Shown here: positions 22,201 through 35,434 of the stretch, in pieces
Layout of the letters: each line of letters starts with the position of its first letter
How positions within the stretch are numbered: the first letter of the stretch is position 1
Source: Chaunax sp. Z400
Taxonomy: Eukaryota > Chordata > Actinopteri > Lophiiformes > Chaunacidae
Assembly (NCBI GenBank): GCA_037577475.1
Contig: CM075194.1
Span: 2,850,001 to 2,914,000 of the forward strand
Reading direction: 5' to 3'
Length of the DNA stretch: 64,000 bases
Position numbers and translations under genes: made by a program
Notes under the pieces: generated by a model
What the model was told of the DNA's origin: nothing
Seen by the model: only the letters and a program-made list of their open reading frames with translations
The model's database searches: none

Positions 22201-24655
22201 TCGCAGGTTTGGCAGCGGTGAGACCGAGATTTGTGGCTGTAAATGATGGAGGGAGAGTTGCCAGACGTGGGACCATCCTTCCTCCCACCCTCCTCCTCCT
22301 CCACGCTCATGTCAGAGTAGTCGTCAGAGTCAGACTGGTGGCTGTCAGCCAGGTCCTCCGTCTTAATGAACTTGTAGTCTTTGGCTTTGTATTTCGGTGG
22401 TCTGGAGACTCGACCAGATCTGGTTTGGACTTTCATAGCCTTCTTTTCTCTTTTCTTCAACTTCTTCTCCTTGTCTTTTTCCCCATCTCTGTGCTTCACT
22501 GCTGTGGGTCGGGTTAAAGCAGGCGGTGCTAATGTGGTGGGTCTGGTAGCAGCAGGTTTGGCACTCTGTGCTGGGGCTGCTGTGACGACTGCAGATGGTT
22601 TCGCTGGATTCTTACTGGCGGCTGTCGTCGTGCCGTTGGCAGCAGTTTTAATTAGTGGGATGTTAATGGGTTTAGCAGCAGTCGTGGGCGGGGCCTTGAT
22701 GATGGAGGGGGTCGGGGTCTTAACAGTGCAGGGGGTCTGCACTCTGATGGGGGACGCTGCAGGTTTTTGAACTTGACTCGATACAGTGCTTGCTGATGAC
22801 GTCTGCCCTGTCACCTTGTGGACCAATGGGAGCAGAGAGCCGACGACGGGGGTAGGGTTCTGCAGCAGCAGCTGGATAGGGGGGTCACCTGGACGCTGCT
22901 GCAGGAAGAACTGCTGACCCTGCTGGCCAACCATAGGTTGGATGTGGATGATCTGAGCATTGCTCATGCTGCCATTGGCTGACAGCTTCACCTGTGTTTG
23001 ATTGACAGCGACAGTCTTCTGCTGGGCCGTTGAGACGGGCTTCACTTCCTTTTTGGGAGGAACCTGGATCTGGATCCTGACAGGTTCAGACTAAAAGAAC
23101 AGAGAAGCAGAAACCAGATCAATACTCAGAGGGATCAAACCTATGACATACTTCACGGTGAAGAGATCATGATCTGAGGACATGAACAAAAGCTCCGGTT
23201 CAGCTATGAATGGACCTTGTTTTTGTAAGGACTGGATAATATGGGCTAAAAAATAAATACATTTTTAACTTTTCACAATTTTAATGTACATTTTTCTTGT
23301 TTTCCCTGAATTTTTAAAAAGCCAAAACATAATTCAAATATATGCTCTCCTTCTTTAAATACAAAAAGAGACTGTAAATAGTCTCCCTGTCAGTGCAGCT
23401 GTTCTCAGCACCTCTATAGCCAATAGAAAAATGATCCCTTATTAGGTTTTGAAACAGGAGACGTCACATTACAATCTGTGGATTTGTCTCATTTTGTCCT
23501 GGATGTCAGTGTTAACTTTAGAAATAGCTCACTTCCTCTCGTTCCTCTCATTCCTCACTTCTTCTTTTTTTAGAAGCCCAAAAAAGTAATAATCCAGCAA
23601 ATGACATGAAAACCAAAATAAAAAAATTAGAAGAAAGTCTATATAAAGTCTATGAAAATATAAACAAAACAAATAAAAATATGTTTTTTTTTCAGTTCTC
23701 CTGTAAATCATCTCATTAAGTTTCACATTTATTCTTTAACATATTGAAACTACAGCTTTTAGTGAATACAAAGGAACGAGTTTTGTCCTGTTCTGTTGAC
23801 ACTGCAGGTGAGCAGAAAACAGCAGAACTAGGTGGAGGAGTAGGTCTGGATCAGTCTGGACTAGGCCAGATGAACCAAAAGATCTTAGGCCAGGCTCTAT
23901 ATTTCACTCACCCTCTTCTGGACCACCTGAACCGAACTGCCGGTCTGCATGGCAAACTGCTGGGCGACACTCTTCAGCTGCTGGGAGGCGTTGTTCTGGG
24001 CTGTAGTCTTTAAGTTCTGCTGAGGGATCTGGACCTGCTTCAGCTGTTTCAGTCCCTGCTGGGGAACCTGGACCTGCTGCTTCAGGATCTGCTGGGGGAC
24101 CTGGACATGAACCTGCTGTTGGGATTTGGTGACCTGATTGATGACCTGCTGCAGCTGACTCGGGTCCAGGGCCGTGTTATGGACAGGGATGCTTTTCACT
24201 AGATGACTCTGCTGGAGCAACTGGGCGGCCTCGGTGTCGGAGACCTGGACGATCTGCTGCTTGGTGAGCTGGTCCAGCAGAGCCTGCTGCTCCTCGGGCG
24301 TCAGTTCAGAGCCTTCCACCAGGCTTCCATCCGGCTGCACGTAGATGATGGTGGTGTTAACCAGGTCCGCGCCCAGGCCAGTGAGCTCTGTGCCCACCAG
24401 GATGCTATGTTCCTCTGGGCCGCTCTGTAAGAACTCCGCCAGCTGAACTCCGGACTCAGCAGGTAAACTCTCCCCGGGCTGACTAGTCTCTGCACCGGAC
24501 ACTGTCTGTGAGCCCTCCACGGGTTGACTGCTCTGGTTGGCGGTCGCTACGGATACATTTACAACGGCCTGGGTGTAAAGAGCGACCGTGGCCCCCGGCG
24601 GCTCCGCGGCTGTTATTGTTCTGGTCGAACCACTGTCATCCTCGTTGTCCGCCAT
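19216..24655 (-). CDS. znf839: Zinc finger protein 839 (complete)
   Basis: This is a nuclear protein of poorly known function, predicted to act in transcription. Minus-strand exons in coding order: 23912-24655, 21987-23090, 21766-21897, 21307-21420, 21080-21172, 20700-20846, 20489-20593, 20191-20278, 19956-20073, 19216-19768. They give 3198 bases, 1065 codons. The N-terminus is MADNEDDSGS, followed by Gln-rich repeats (QVPQQ, QIPQQ). A single C2H2 finger lies near residues 541-564 (CQTCDKAYIGPGGLNRHYK). Exon 3 has an RG-rich stretch (RGRGRGRGRGRGRGL) and exon 4 an AT-hook-like RRGRRGRPPK. Later exons carry conserved helices (LPRLTKMLSLWELLLAK, FPEIYREFESLQAQVRQA). It is head-to-head with TECPR2. 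Confidence 0.9.
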
Positions 24656-26493
24656 TTTTGCTGTGAGGTTAACTATTAGCTTAGCTCAGACTGGGGGCCA
24701 GTTCGTGGATCGAATCAACCCGATCGTCGATATATATCACCAAATAAATACTTTGTTATAAAATCTGTGTGTGGTGGTGAATAAAACGCTCCGCTGTGTA
24801 GAGGGACAGCGATAACGGGAGATGAGATACCACGAGCAGGTAGTGGATAGTTGGGGGGCGTTTTGTACTAGCCTAGCTTAGCCGTCAGCAGGAGCAGGAG
24901 CGCGTACGTCCCGGACCGAATCCACCAACGGACCGAACTCATCATTTTGAGGTTTAAACCTGTTAGTTGTTTTATTTAAATAACTCTCTCTCTTAATCAA
25001 GCGCAGTAATTGGGATCTTGTCTCTATAAAAATAAATATCATATTTGAATTGACAAAATATCAAATTCATTTAAATACAAAATGTTTTGTTTGTTTTTTA
25101 GTGGGGGTTATAATTAAAAGATAAAAAAAAGAAATCTTGTTAATATAAATCAGGTGATTTCATACGTAGTTTACGTAAAGTAATATTTAAACTCGCAAAG
25201 CTCAATATTTGACGACTTTCAAAATCCAGTTTCCGGATCCAGTTTCTGGGTTTTCCATCAAGCACTCACTAGGTTTCCGCTTCCTGTCATTCATTTCTAC
25301 ATTTATTTATGAAGTATCCTCTGTTTCCAGATGATGATTAATCAAGAGATTGTTGTCAGAATGGACTACAGAGACAGTCTGCGGATGAGCAGGTTATTTG
25401 TAAGATAATAAGAAAATAACAGAAAGTAAAGGTTGTTGTCCTGTCAGCAGGGGGCGCTTAGTGACGTTTGTTGACAGTAGGTCAGTATCAGTATGGAAGC
25501 TGTCAGACAAGCAGGGCGATGTCATCTTTCGTTTCGTCAATATTGTGCTGTAATCTAAGCAGCTGCGAGAACATCTGAGCTCGAGCCTTCACTGTAAAGT
25601 AAGTGACACACGACGGCCTTATTTCTGAAGTTAGCCTGCGCTACTATCACATAATTAGCTGATTTCATATGATGCTAGCTAGCTCGGCGTTTGAGAAGCT
25701 AAGTCAATAAACAACATGATGTTTGTTTGCTGTTGATGACATTGTGTTGTCTTTGGGGAAGTTTGCTGTCATATTACAGAACAGCCTGCTGAGCTATCAT
25801 AAATCTGACGGTGCCATCATCTCCCGTAGGCACAACGTCACACTATCTCCATTAAACAAATGGTCAATTTAATATTTCTCTTTAGCTGGGCAGCAACAAA
25901 TGTAGTGTCATTCACCGCAGAGGATTTCTTACACTTAAGTCAACTGTTCTGTTTAATTCGGTATATGTCTTGTCCACCAATCGGCGTTTAAATTGTGTTA
26001 ATTTTGTACCTCAGTTTGTTCACGCTGTTCGTTGCCGCCCTCCATTATTCTAGTAAGGAAATAAAAGTTCAAGAGAGGCTATAGATAAACCATAAAATCT
26101 TATCTTTTATTGCTTTACAATGCTTTTTGTGTTACCTTAAATTGATTCCAACGGCTCTTAATTTCATTGACAGTGATGGGATGGATGGATGTATGTTAGA
26201 TAAAAGGTAAGGGAACAGTAAACAGCAACGTTTTCCTCTCTTCATTAGGGTGCAGCACATCTATGGCGTTTGACATTTAAAAAAAGGGAAATTTAAGACT
26301 TCCAAACAACTCGTTATATTTAGTTTCACCAGTGTGTTAGCATATATATGACTGTAAAAGGATTTTCTCAAGACTTTGGTGAATAGGAAGCAGAGTGTAC
26401 TTTGCATCTGTTCAGCTGTGTGATTCACTAAATGCAACTTTTCTCATATTAATTTTATGTGTTTTTAATTGGAGGTTTTTAACTTGCTTCCAG
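24656..26493. promoter_or_regulatory. Divergent ZNF839 / TECPR2 promoter region
   Basis: The two start regions face away from each other here. A non-coding TECPR2 exon probably ends at 25598 (CTGTAAA then GTAAGTG). The second exon starts at 26494 after TTGCTTCCAG, 28 bases before the ATG. A CTCF-like core (CAGCAGGGGGCGCT) lies at about 25446-25459. The rest is AT-rich. Confidence 0.45.
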
Positions 26494-26521
26494 GACCATC
26501 AGAGTCCACTAAGGCAGAAAC

Positions 26522-27981
26522 ATGGCAGCCCAGCCGACACCACCATCTGTCCTGAGAGAGTTCTGTCCGCTCTACTACCTGCTGAATGCCATCCCATCCA
26601 AGGTACTAAGCCTTTGCAAACATATTCTATTCAAAACCCCAACCAAGATGCAGACGAACCTTTACGAGGCCAAAACCCAGCTTCAGGTACTGACCCATTC
26701 TTTCAAGAAGACCAAAATACAGCAACATACTGAAGCTTTCCAACACAGGCCAAAATCTAGGCCAAGGCCTGTTTCCATTCAAGCTAAAAGGACAATCTAC
26801 TAAACAAAACTAAAAGCCACATCAAGGTACTGAACCATTCCAAACCAGACTGAAGCCATAGCCAAGACAATGACTCGCTGTTCCTCTATGAGCCAGAGTC
26901 TCAGATCCTCAGGCAGGACTCTGCTGGCTGTCCCTGAGTCCTGGTAATGGAATAAAGGAGACCTGGTTTTACAGTCACGACCTTTTAGATCTGAACTCTG
27001 CCTGATGCTGCACAATCACTGGCATCTTTTAAATCACTTCTTTAAAAAACAGCTATTTTCAGTCTGACACCTGTTATAATAATGTCAACATTAATGATTA
27101 TAATGATAATGACAAGTGTTGATGATGATGAAGGCTCCTGCCTCTCTCTCCTGCAGGTGCAGCGTGGGTTCAGGTCCGTCCTGGTCTATCTTACAGCTCT
27201 GGACAGCAGCAGTGACTTCCTGGCCGTGGGCAGCAGCATCGGAATGCTCTACCTGTACTGTCGCCGCCTCGCACATATGAACAAGTACAGCCTGGAGGTC
27301 AGAGCAGCTTTCCTTCTGTGAGGCCCAGTCTGTCTTTACAGCTGGTCCTGGTTCAGTCAGTTTATATTTAAAGTTATTGTTCCAACTGGGGGAAATTTAA
27401 ACATGCAAACTGTAATTAATTGAAACTTTTAATTCTCTATCCTCAACTGTGTTTGAAGTAGTTTGCCTGTCATCCAGCAGAGGGCGCTCTTAAAAGTCAG
27501 TGCCAGCTCAAACCTATTGTAATTTGAAGCCCTGTTGATTTGTTGCCCTGTCCTCAGTATCCCAGAATGCATTGTGTAAATGTGCACTGCAGTCAGTTGA
27601 TCAGTGGTGTGTTCAGGTGATGCTCGTCATGTCTGATGATTAATGCTGTTTAACTTTAAAGCAGACTCCCATCAGTCCTGTGTGTGTGTGTGTGTGTCCA
27701 ACAGGGAAAGAGCGATGCGATCACAGCCGTGAAGCTGCTCAGCTGTTTTGATGATCTGGTTGCCGTGGGAACGGCGTCCGGACGAGTTGCCATCTTCCAG
27801 CTGGTGTCTCCGCTTCCTGGTCGAAACAAACAGGTGAGAAGTTGGACAGGTGTGTTTTATACAGGTAGAGCAGGAGCTGCTTTTAACGTCCATTTGTACC
27901 TGATGTCCCTCTGTTTCCAGCAGTGGAAGAAGTATTTGAAGATTTTGGGAAATGATTGAAATAATGATTGATCATTAAAAC

Positions 27982-28029
<48 letters not shown>

Positions 28030-31000
28030 GTGTGTAGTTGAGGCGGTTCGATGTCGTCGGCCTCCATAAAGGTTCTGTCACGTCTTTGGCGTGGAGCACC
28101 AACGGGATGAAACTTTTCTCTGGAGACGATAAAGGACGGGTTGTGTTCTCCTCTCTGGACCTGGACCAGGTGAAACACACCTAAATAATGATTTAACACA
28201 ACCATAAATGTCATAAAACCATGTCATAAAAAAAACTGTAAAAGTTGAGCTCAGTAAGTTTTGCTTGAAGATCTGCGGATACAATTAATCTACTATCAAA
28301 ACACTACTTAATTGTCTGGTGTTCGACTAATCAATTATTGTTGCAGCTGTAACAGCTGTAGCTAATACACACCATCATGACCATGCATGCCTGTGTGTGT
28401 TTGTGTGTCCAGGGGGTGTGTAAACCTCTGCCGTTGTTGGAGGAGTCCTCAGCTGTGGTGCAGTTGGAGTACAGTCACCAGGTGCTGCTAGTATCAACGC
28501 AGCAGAGGTCTCTGCTTTATTGCACACAGAAACAGGAAGTCCATCAGCTGGGTTCCAAGCCCCGCAAGAGGTAAAGACCCAGATCCACTTCATCTGTGTG
28601 TTTACTAATTCATTTTTCATTTTGACTAGTAACGCTGTTTCTAATGTTGGTTTTAGCAGTGGCAGGTTCGGCGCATGCTTCCTGCCGGGTCTCTGTAAAC
28701 AGAGTGACCTTCAGGTGTTTGCAGCTCGACCTGGACTCAGACTGTGGAGGTCTGATGTCAGAGGACAAGTGAAGGACACCCGACTGCTCAAACCACTCTT
28801 TGATACACAGGTACGCTGCTAACATCCTGCTAATGCCTGTGTTTAGGACTGGTACTGCTACAGCAGGAGGCTGGGAACCACACACATCTGCAGGCTCATG
28901 TTGTATTTGCTGTACCGTTTCTGTTTGTACTTGGTCAATACAAACAGAAACGGTAGCAGTTGCAAAGACAGATGCACTTGGTGTTAAAGACATTTCGCTG
29001 TTTCAGAAACATAAATATGAATAACTACACGATTACATTTTCTCTACCTGTCTGTCTGCCTTTCTCAGATTCCTCAGTTTGAGTTGTTTCCTCGTCCTGG
29101 TCCGATTGGAGCCTACCGTCCAGCTGAGAGACAGCTTGGTCTCCTGACCTGTTTTCTCAGAGAAGGCTGGATCCTCAGCTGGAATGAGTACAGCATCTAC
29201 GTACTGGACTACCTTAACGAGGTACGACAACTACTTATAGCACTGTGCAAATGAGTACAGCTGCTCCAGGATGTCTCTCTCCTTGGCGATAGTGATCTCA
29301 CTCGGAAAGTAGGAGCAGATCGGAAGGTGCAGGACTAGATCTGTAAATGGCCTGAACACTGGAACCGACCCAAGTTCCCGACCAATTTTCTCCTGCGATT
29401 GTCGTTAAGGTGAATCGGGATGAAATCCACCTTCATGACAAGGCAGTAAGGCTCACATGGTGCCTTTCCTTGGTAGCCCTGACACTCAGTTTGCCCTCTC
29501 CAGCTTGACTTTCCTAACTTTGGTGGTCAAAAGCGAGAACTTTGGCAATCCATGTCTTCATGACATGTATGGCCGAGGTTCCCCCTGAATATTCTGACAA
29601 GCCACTTGCTCTAACATTTTTGCCTCTTCTTCGTCTTCCTTGACCTCATGCTGTGTGATTCTTGATGTTTTGTTGATTTTTTTACATTGAGTGGATGTTG
29701 ATGTTGTTTAAATCCTTGCGTTGTTGCTGATCAGCTCTGTGTTTGATGATTTAAGGTGATCATCGGAGCCTTGGAGAGCAGTGGAGACATCGTGTCTGTG
29801 TCGTGTTGTGACAACGAGATCTTCATTCTGAAAGGAGACAGAGACATCATCCGACTCTCCAACAACCCAGAGGGCCTGGCCTCCAACTGTGAGTACTACT
29901 ATTAGTACTGCTAGTAATAGCATCAGTACTACTGCTGCTGCTACCGCTCTCCTATCCCTCTGCCTCTCTTTTAACATAACTTCACTGCTTATAACACACC
30001 TCTGAAAATAAATAACATTTCCAATATCGCAGAAAGATTGGCCTCCAACTTCAATACCACCAGTATTACTAGTACCAAAAGCACCACTGTAGCTACAGAA
30101 ACTACAACCCCAACCCTTCTAAAACACAGCTGCTAATAAAGAAATACAAAGCACCTAGTATTACCTCTAATACTGCGACTACCATCCTAAGCCTGGCCCT
30201 TGAGTTATAATAACTCTTTAATCAATACAAATCCAACTAACCTGAAGGACTGACCAAACTCTAAGTACTTCTACTCCTTTCAAACAAATTATTTCTAATA
30301 CTTTACATATTATAACAGTAGTAGTGGTAAATAAACAGACAGCTATGATGGGGTTTTATAGAAAACTCACACAAATGTGCGTTTGTAGATTGTCTCCATA
30401 GACAGCTCAGTACCACTGATTATCATACTTTTAATGCTTTTTTCTACATGTAATTTAACCCGTCTGTCTCTATTTCTCAGTGTCTGAACTCTCTGTCCGT
30501 CTGTCTTCACCTTTGGCCACACCCACCATCCTCCCACCAACCGGATCAGTGGAAACAGCTCAGCCAATCAGAACCATGGCTATCATCATAGAAGATGGGA
30601 AGAGGGAAGAGGGAGGAGGAGGAGGAGGTTGGGAGAGGCACAGTGAGGAGGGAGATGAAGAGGACCTGGAAGGAGTGGAGGACGTGGAGGAGGCGGAGGA
30701 GCAGCAGGAGGTGACTGGTCGCCGTCTACGCTACTAAGACGTCTCCCAGAAATGTTTGACGGGCTGGTTAATGTAATGTGACCTGTCATGCTCCATGTTT
30801 ATCCAGGTGATGGACCAACCCTCTGGTTTTATTACCAGCAGCTCTCGGAGCCGCAGCAGCTCTGTCACTTCCTGGGACAGTTTCCACGGAAATGCCCCTG
30901 TGACCACATCCTGCGAACCTGGCTCGAAACGATACAGCACTCCCTTGGGTCAGGGGGAGATGCAGCAGGAGCTGGTGGTGAAAGCCATCAAAATGAAGAA

Positions 31001-34000
31001 GAAGAAGAGGAGACGACAAGGTAGGCAGACAGACAGATACAGACAGGCAGACATGTGACAAAGTCACGACTGACTGATTTTCTTTTCTTTTCCTCTAGAC
31101 TGCAGCAGCGGGAGCCGCCTCTCTGAGAGCAGCTGCTCAGACTCCATGTTTGTAGTTCAGGACGGCAGCTGTAGTGACGGAGGAAGTGGAACACCTCTGA
31201 GTGACCGAGCCTCCCTCGTCTGTCTGGACCTTCAGAACCAGGACTCCCCAGAGCACGACCTGGACCAGAACCAGCAATCGCAGGAGGAACAGGGTGTAGG
31301 TTTAAACGGAGGTGTGAAGGATTCAGAGGAGGTGGCGTCTTCTTCTTCTGGGTTAGTACCTGAAGACCAGCTAACAGAAACACATCATTGTGTCTCATCC
31401 TGTTTCTTCCTGCCACTGACCCTCTTCCTCATGCTTGATTCCAGCTCCCTCCTCCTTCCAGACACCCTCAGCATCCAAGGTCTGGAGAACCAGCTAAACC
31501 CAGGAAATGCAGAGGCAGAGCTCATCCCCCCAACCCCGGATGTGGATCTGCTCCTGGAGTGCACCTTCTCTTATATGCATAACACTGAGGAGGAGGACGG
31601 ACAGGAACAGCATCCAATGGAGGAGGATGAGTTTCTGAGCCCTCTTATTGGACCAGAGGAAGATGATGAGGAGGGGGTGGGTCATACATACATTCTATCA
31701 TGCATACTTTTTTTAATTGTAGCTCTCTGAGCAACCTTTTGTGTGTCCTTTGTACTTAATAAGTTGTGTCTCTGTGTTTGTGTACAGGCTGATGACAGGG
31801 CGCCCCCTGCTGCCGTGGCCGACCTCTTTTACTCTACTGTGTCCACTCTGGACAGAAAGCCCAGCATGTCCAGTGATGAAGAGGGAGACATCTACGGTCA
31901 CACAGCTCCCTCTGCTGGCAGTCGGGGGGACGTCCTGAAGTGTCCGTCCAATCAGACAGAGAAGACAGGAGACGGACAGGTGGAGCAGGATGCTCAAGAC
32001 AGTGACGCACAAAAACCTGACCAGGTGAGACACACAAAAACCTGATAACCAGGTGAGTCTGTCCGCAGGTACTGTATAAATATATGTTTTCTTTCCTCTA
32101 TCTAGTTGGCTGAAATCTGGATGGGATACTCAGGACCAGGATGTGGAATACTGAGCCTGCAGGTGACTGACAGGTGGGTGATCAGCTGACCCAGGTATGA
32201 TCGCTGTGTGAGGTGATTGACAGGTGTCTTACAGGTGGACATGTGTTTCAGGTATGTGTGGTGTTTGGACTTTAAAGGAGGACTGTTCTGTAGCTCTCTG
32301 CCTGAAACTGGACTCAACTGGCAGCGCTTTGAAGACAACGTCCACCAGATGGCTCTATCACCGTCAGGTGAGCCTCTGACATCACACCTGACAGATCCTG
32401 CAAATATTATAAGCCTGGTTTATCTCACTTTAAAGCAGCCGGTCAGGAGTGCAGGTGTTTTGTAGCATTAGCTGGATGTTAACTGCTGCTAACTCCATCA
32501 GGTAATCTGCTGTGGAAGGTGGAGCAGAAGACCATGACGGCGTTTGCTTGTGCTAAAGTAGCAGTGAAAGGGAAACGTCATTGGTACAAAGCTGTGGAGC
32601 AAACAGGATTTGTGGCTCTGAGTGAAGATTCCGCCTGGATCATCAGGACCAATGGAGACCTGTACCTGCAGACTGGTAACTACCTACACGTCTGTCTGTC
32701 TCTCCTGTTCAGAGGCAACAACCTGCTGGTGTGAAGAGAAATAAAACCCAAACTTACTGGCTTCTTTAGATAGTGATGGCTGACGTGTATGAACGTTTTT
32801 GGAACCCCTGACCTAAAACGTGTGTTTCATGCAGTGCAAAAGGTGAGCACCAAGCAACATCTTCAGGTGCTCCTTTGAGAACCAGACCAAGCATCTTCTG
32901 TGCACCCCTGAATATAGCCTTTGAAGGATGGGGCCCCATAACTGAGACCCAGCTATCGTGTAAACAACACCCATCTAACCGTCCCCATGGCAACATTATT
33001 CATACTTGCAACACCTAAAGGAATATTTGTAGTTCCAAAGTGAATTTGTAGTTTGAAAAAGAAAAATGACAAAAGCCACCTGGTGAAATGTAGGAGGAGC
33101 ATCATCAGACTGACGGGTTTCTGATTGGTTCAGAAAAATCAGTCACATTTAGACAGAAATAGGTTTCCTGTTTCATGTACTCTTTATTAAAATCTGGATT
33201 CAGCTTTAAAACTGCAGAAGTGTATGTATGCATGACTAGAAAGCATTTTGTCTCCACTCACCCTTGAAAACACACAGAATCAGTTGTGTTGTGTTGCACC
33301 TCCAGCTGTAATGTAACGGTGTGGCCAGCAGGAGTCGTCCTACTGCTGTCTGTTTCAGGCTCTTCTTTACTGATGCATGTGGCACCAGCACAATACAGGA
33401 CTACGCAATGATGATGTGAACAAATATGAGTTATTATGCATAAATCAGACCACTACGTTATTGTTCCTGTCTGCAGCGTCTGTTCTGTCTGGATCTGTTT
33501 GAGTAGGAAAGTAAGAAACACATGCGGCATAATTTAAGGATTTTGGCAATACATGTATCAATACATGGAGGTAAAAATATTGTAGTTACCAGAGTATTTT
33601 TCTGCATTTTATTTGTTTGTTTTTTTGTTTTTTTTATATACTATTTGAATTGCATCCATACTGTGGCCTAAGAGCCCCAATCTGGCTCCTCAGTACATAC
33701 ATGTACGGCCCTTCAACTGTGAGTTATGATACTGGGTTATACAATTATATTAGAATTAACATTCAAATGATACTGATCACATGCCCTCATAAACATCATT
33801 CTACCAACTCTGTCACATATGTAAATATCATCCATAATAATGCTAATAACAGTGTCAGACACCATAATGATACCCTTAAGATGAACGCCACACCCATCAA
33901 ACACTGAGTAATCATTCTTTGACTGCACAACAAAACTAATGTGCAGCTCAAACATCCAAGTGAACAAATTAACTAAAGACACGTTCATTAATCAGTGTTT

Positions 34001-34630
34001 CTGTGAGTTTTTTCCAAATGAACAGAGGAAGAAACAACACATGACTTATTCACAGAGTCTCTGAGGATCTCCCTGAGCCTGATCTTTCTTTTTTTTCTGC
34101 AGGAATGTATACTTTGTCCTACATAGAACCATGTTTGACACCTTTTTATTTTTTTTAATGCCCCCCCCCCGCCGCCATATGGGGCATATAGAGGAGGAGG
34201 GTTTAGATTAGACAGTTTAGATCAGAACACACTGGATTGCATAAAAGTGCTTCCTGTGTGCTGCTTCTATAGCTGCCTGTATTGTCTTTTATGTGTCCAT
34301 CAGGTCTGAGTGTGGACCGGCCCTGTGCTCGATCGGTGAAGGTGGACTCGCCCTGTGTGTTCAGTCAGGTGTGTGTGAGAGGAGGTGTGGTCTGGGCCCT
34401 GAGCGAACATAAAGCTTTATTCTACAGAGAAGGACTGAACAGCTACTGCAGCGAGGGAGAGGGCTGGAAGTACGACACCGTCAGGTACTTCTACTACTGT
34501 AATACTACTGTAATACTACTGTAATACTGCAGCGAGAGAGAGGGCTGGAAGTATGACAGTATTGTGTACTAAGTAGTGTAAATGACTGCATTCAAGGAAA
34601 ACTGCAGAATCAGGAGCAAACAAACAATTA

Positions 34631-34715
<85 letters not shown>

Positions 34716-35375
34716 GTGTCACAGTGAGGCTCAAGGTCTCGAGCTGATGTGTGTTGCCCTGGGAGACGGTGGTACTGCCTGGGCGCTGGACTCCAACGGC
34801 AGCCTGTGGTTTAGAACCGGCATCTGTTCATCCAGACCTCAGGGTGACGACGACCACTGGTGGCAGGTCGACAGACTGTCTTTGTCTTTGTCTTTAAAGG
34901 TCTTCTCAGTTTCCTCGTGCAGCTCAGCAGCCTCTCCTTCCGTCTCTCTCCATCAGATCAGTATTTCAGACTACGTGGTCTTCGATCAAGGCAGCCTGTT
35001 TCAGACGCTGCTGCAAGCCACCCAGAGCGTTGCCACAGTAACCAGGGCACCGGTGGAGCGGGTGGTGGCCTTCCTGTCACAGTACTCACAGTGCCAACCG
35101 AGCCTGGTCAGCGCCAATGCCAGCGGGGTCTGGGTCGCCTCGGGACGGAACCAGCTGCACCTGGCCCGTGGCAGCCTTGTGGGTCAGTACAGTTCAGTAT
35201 AACAGCAGAACAGACCTGAGAGCAGGGTTTTCATTTTCTCTGCTGCTGTTTGCATTTTGGATCCTTCAGGAACCTTCTGGCAGAACGTTGTACCAAGAGG
35301 AACCGTCTCAGCCACCAGGTGGACCTTCATCACATCTTCAGCTGTGCCTCACAGAGAAGGTTAAACTTCTGTAAC

Positions 35376-35434
<59 letters not shown>

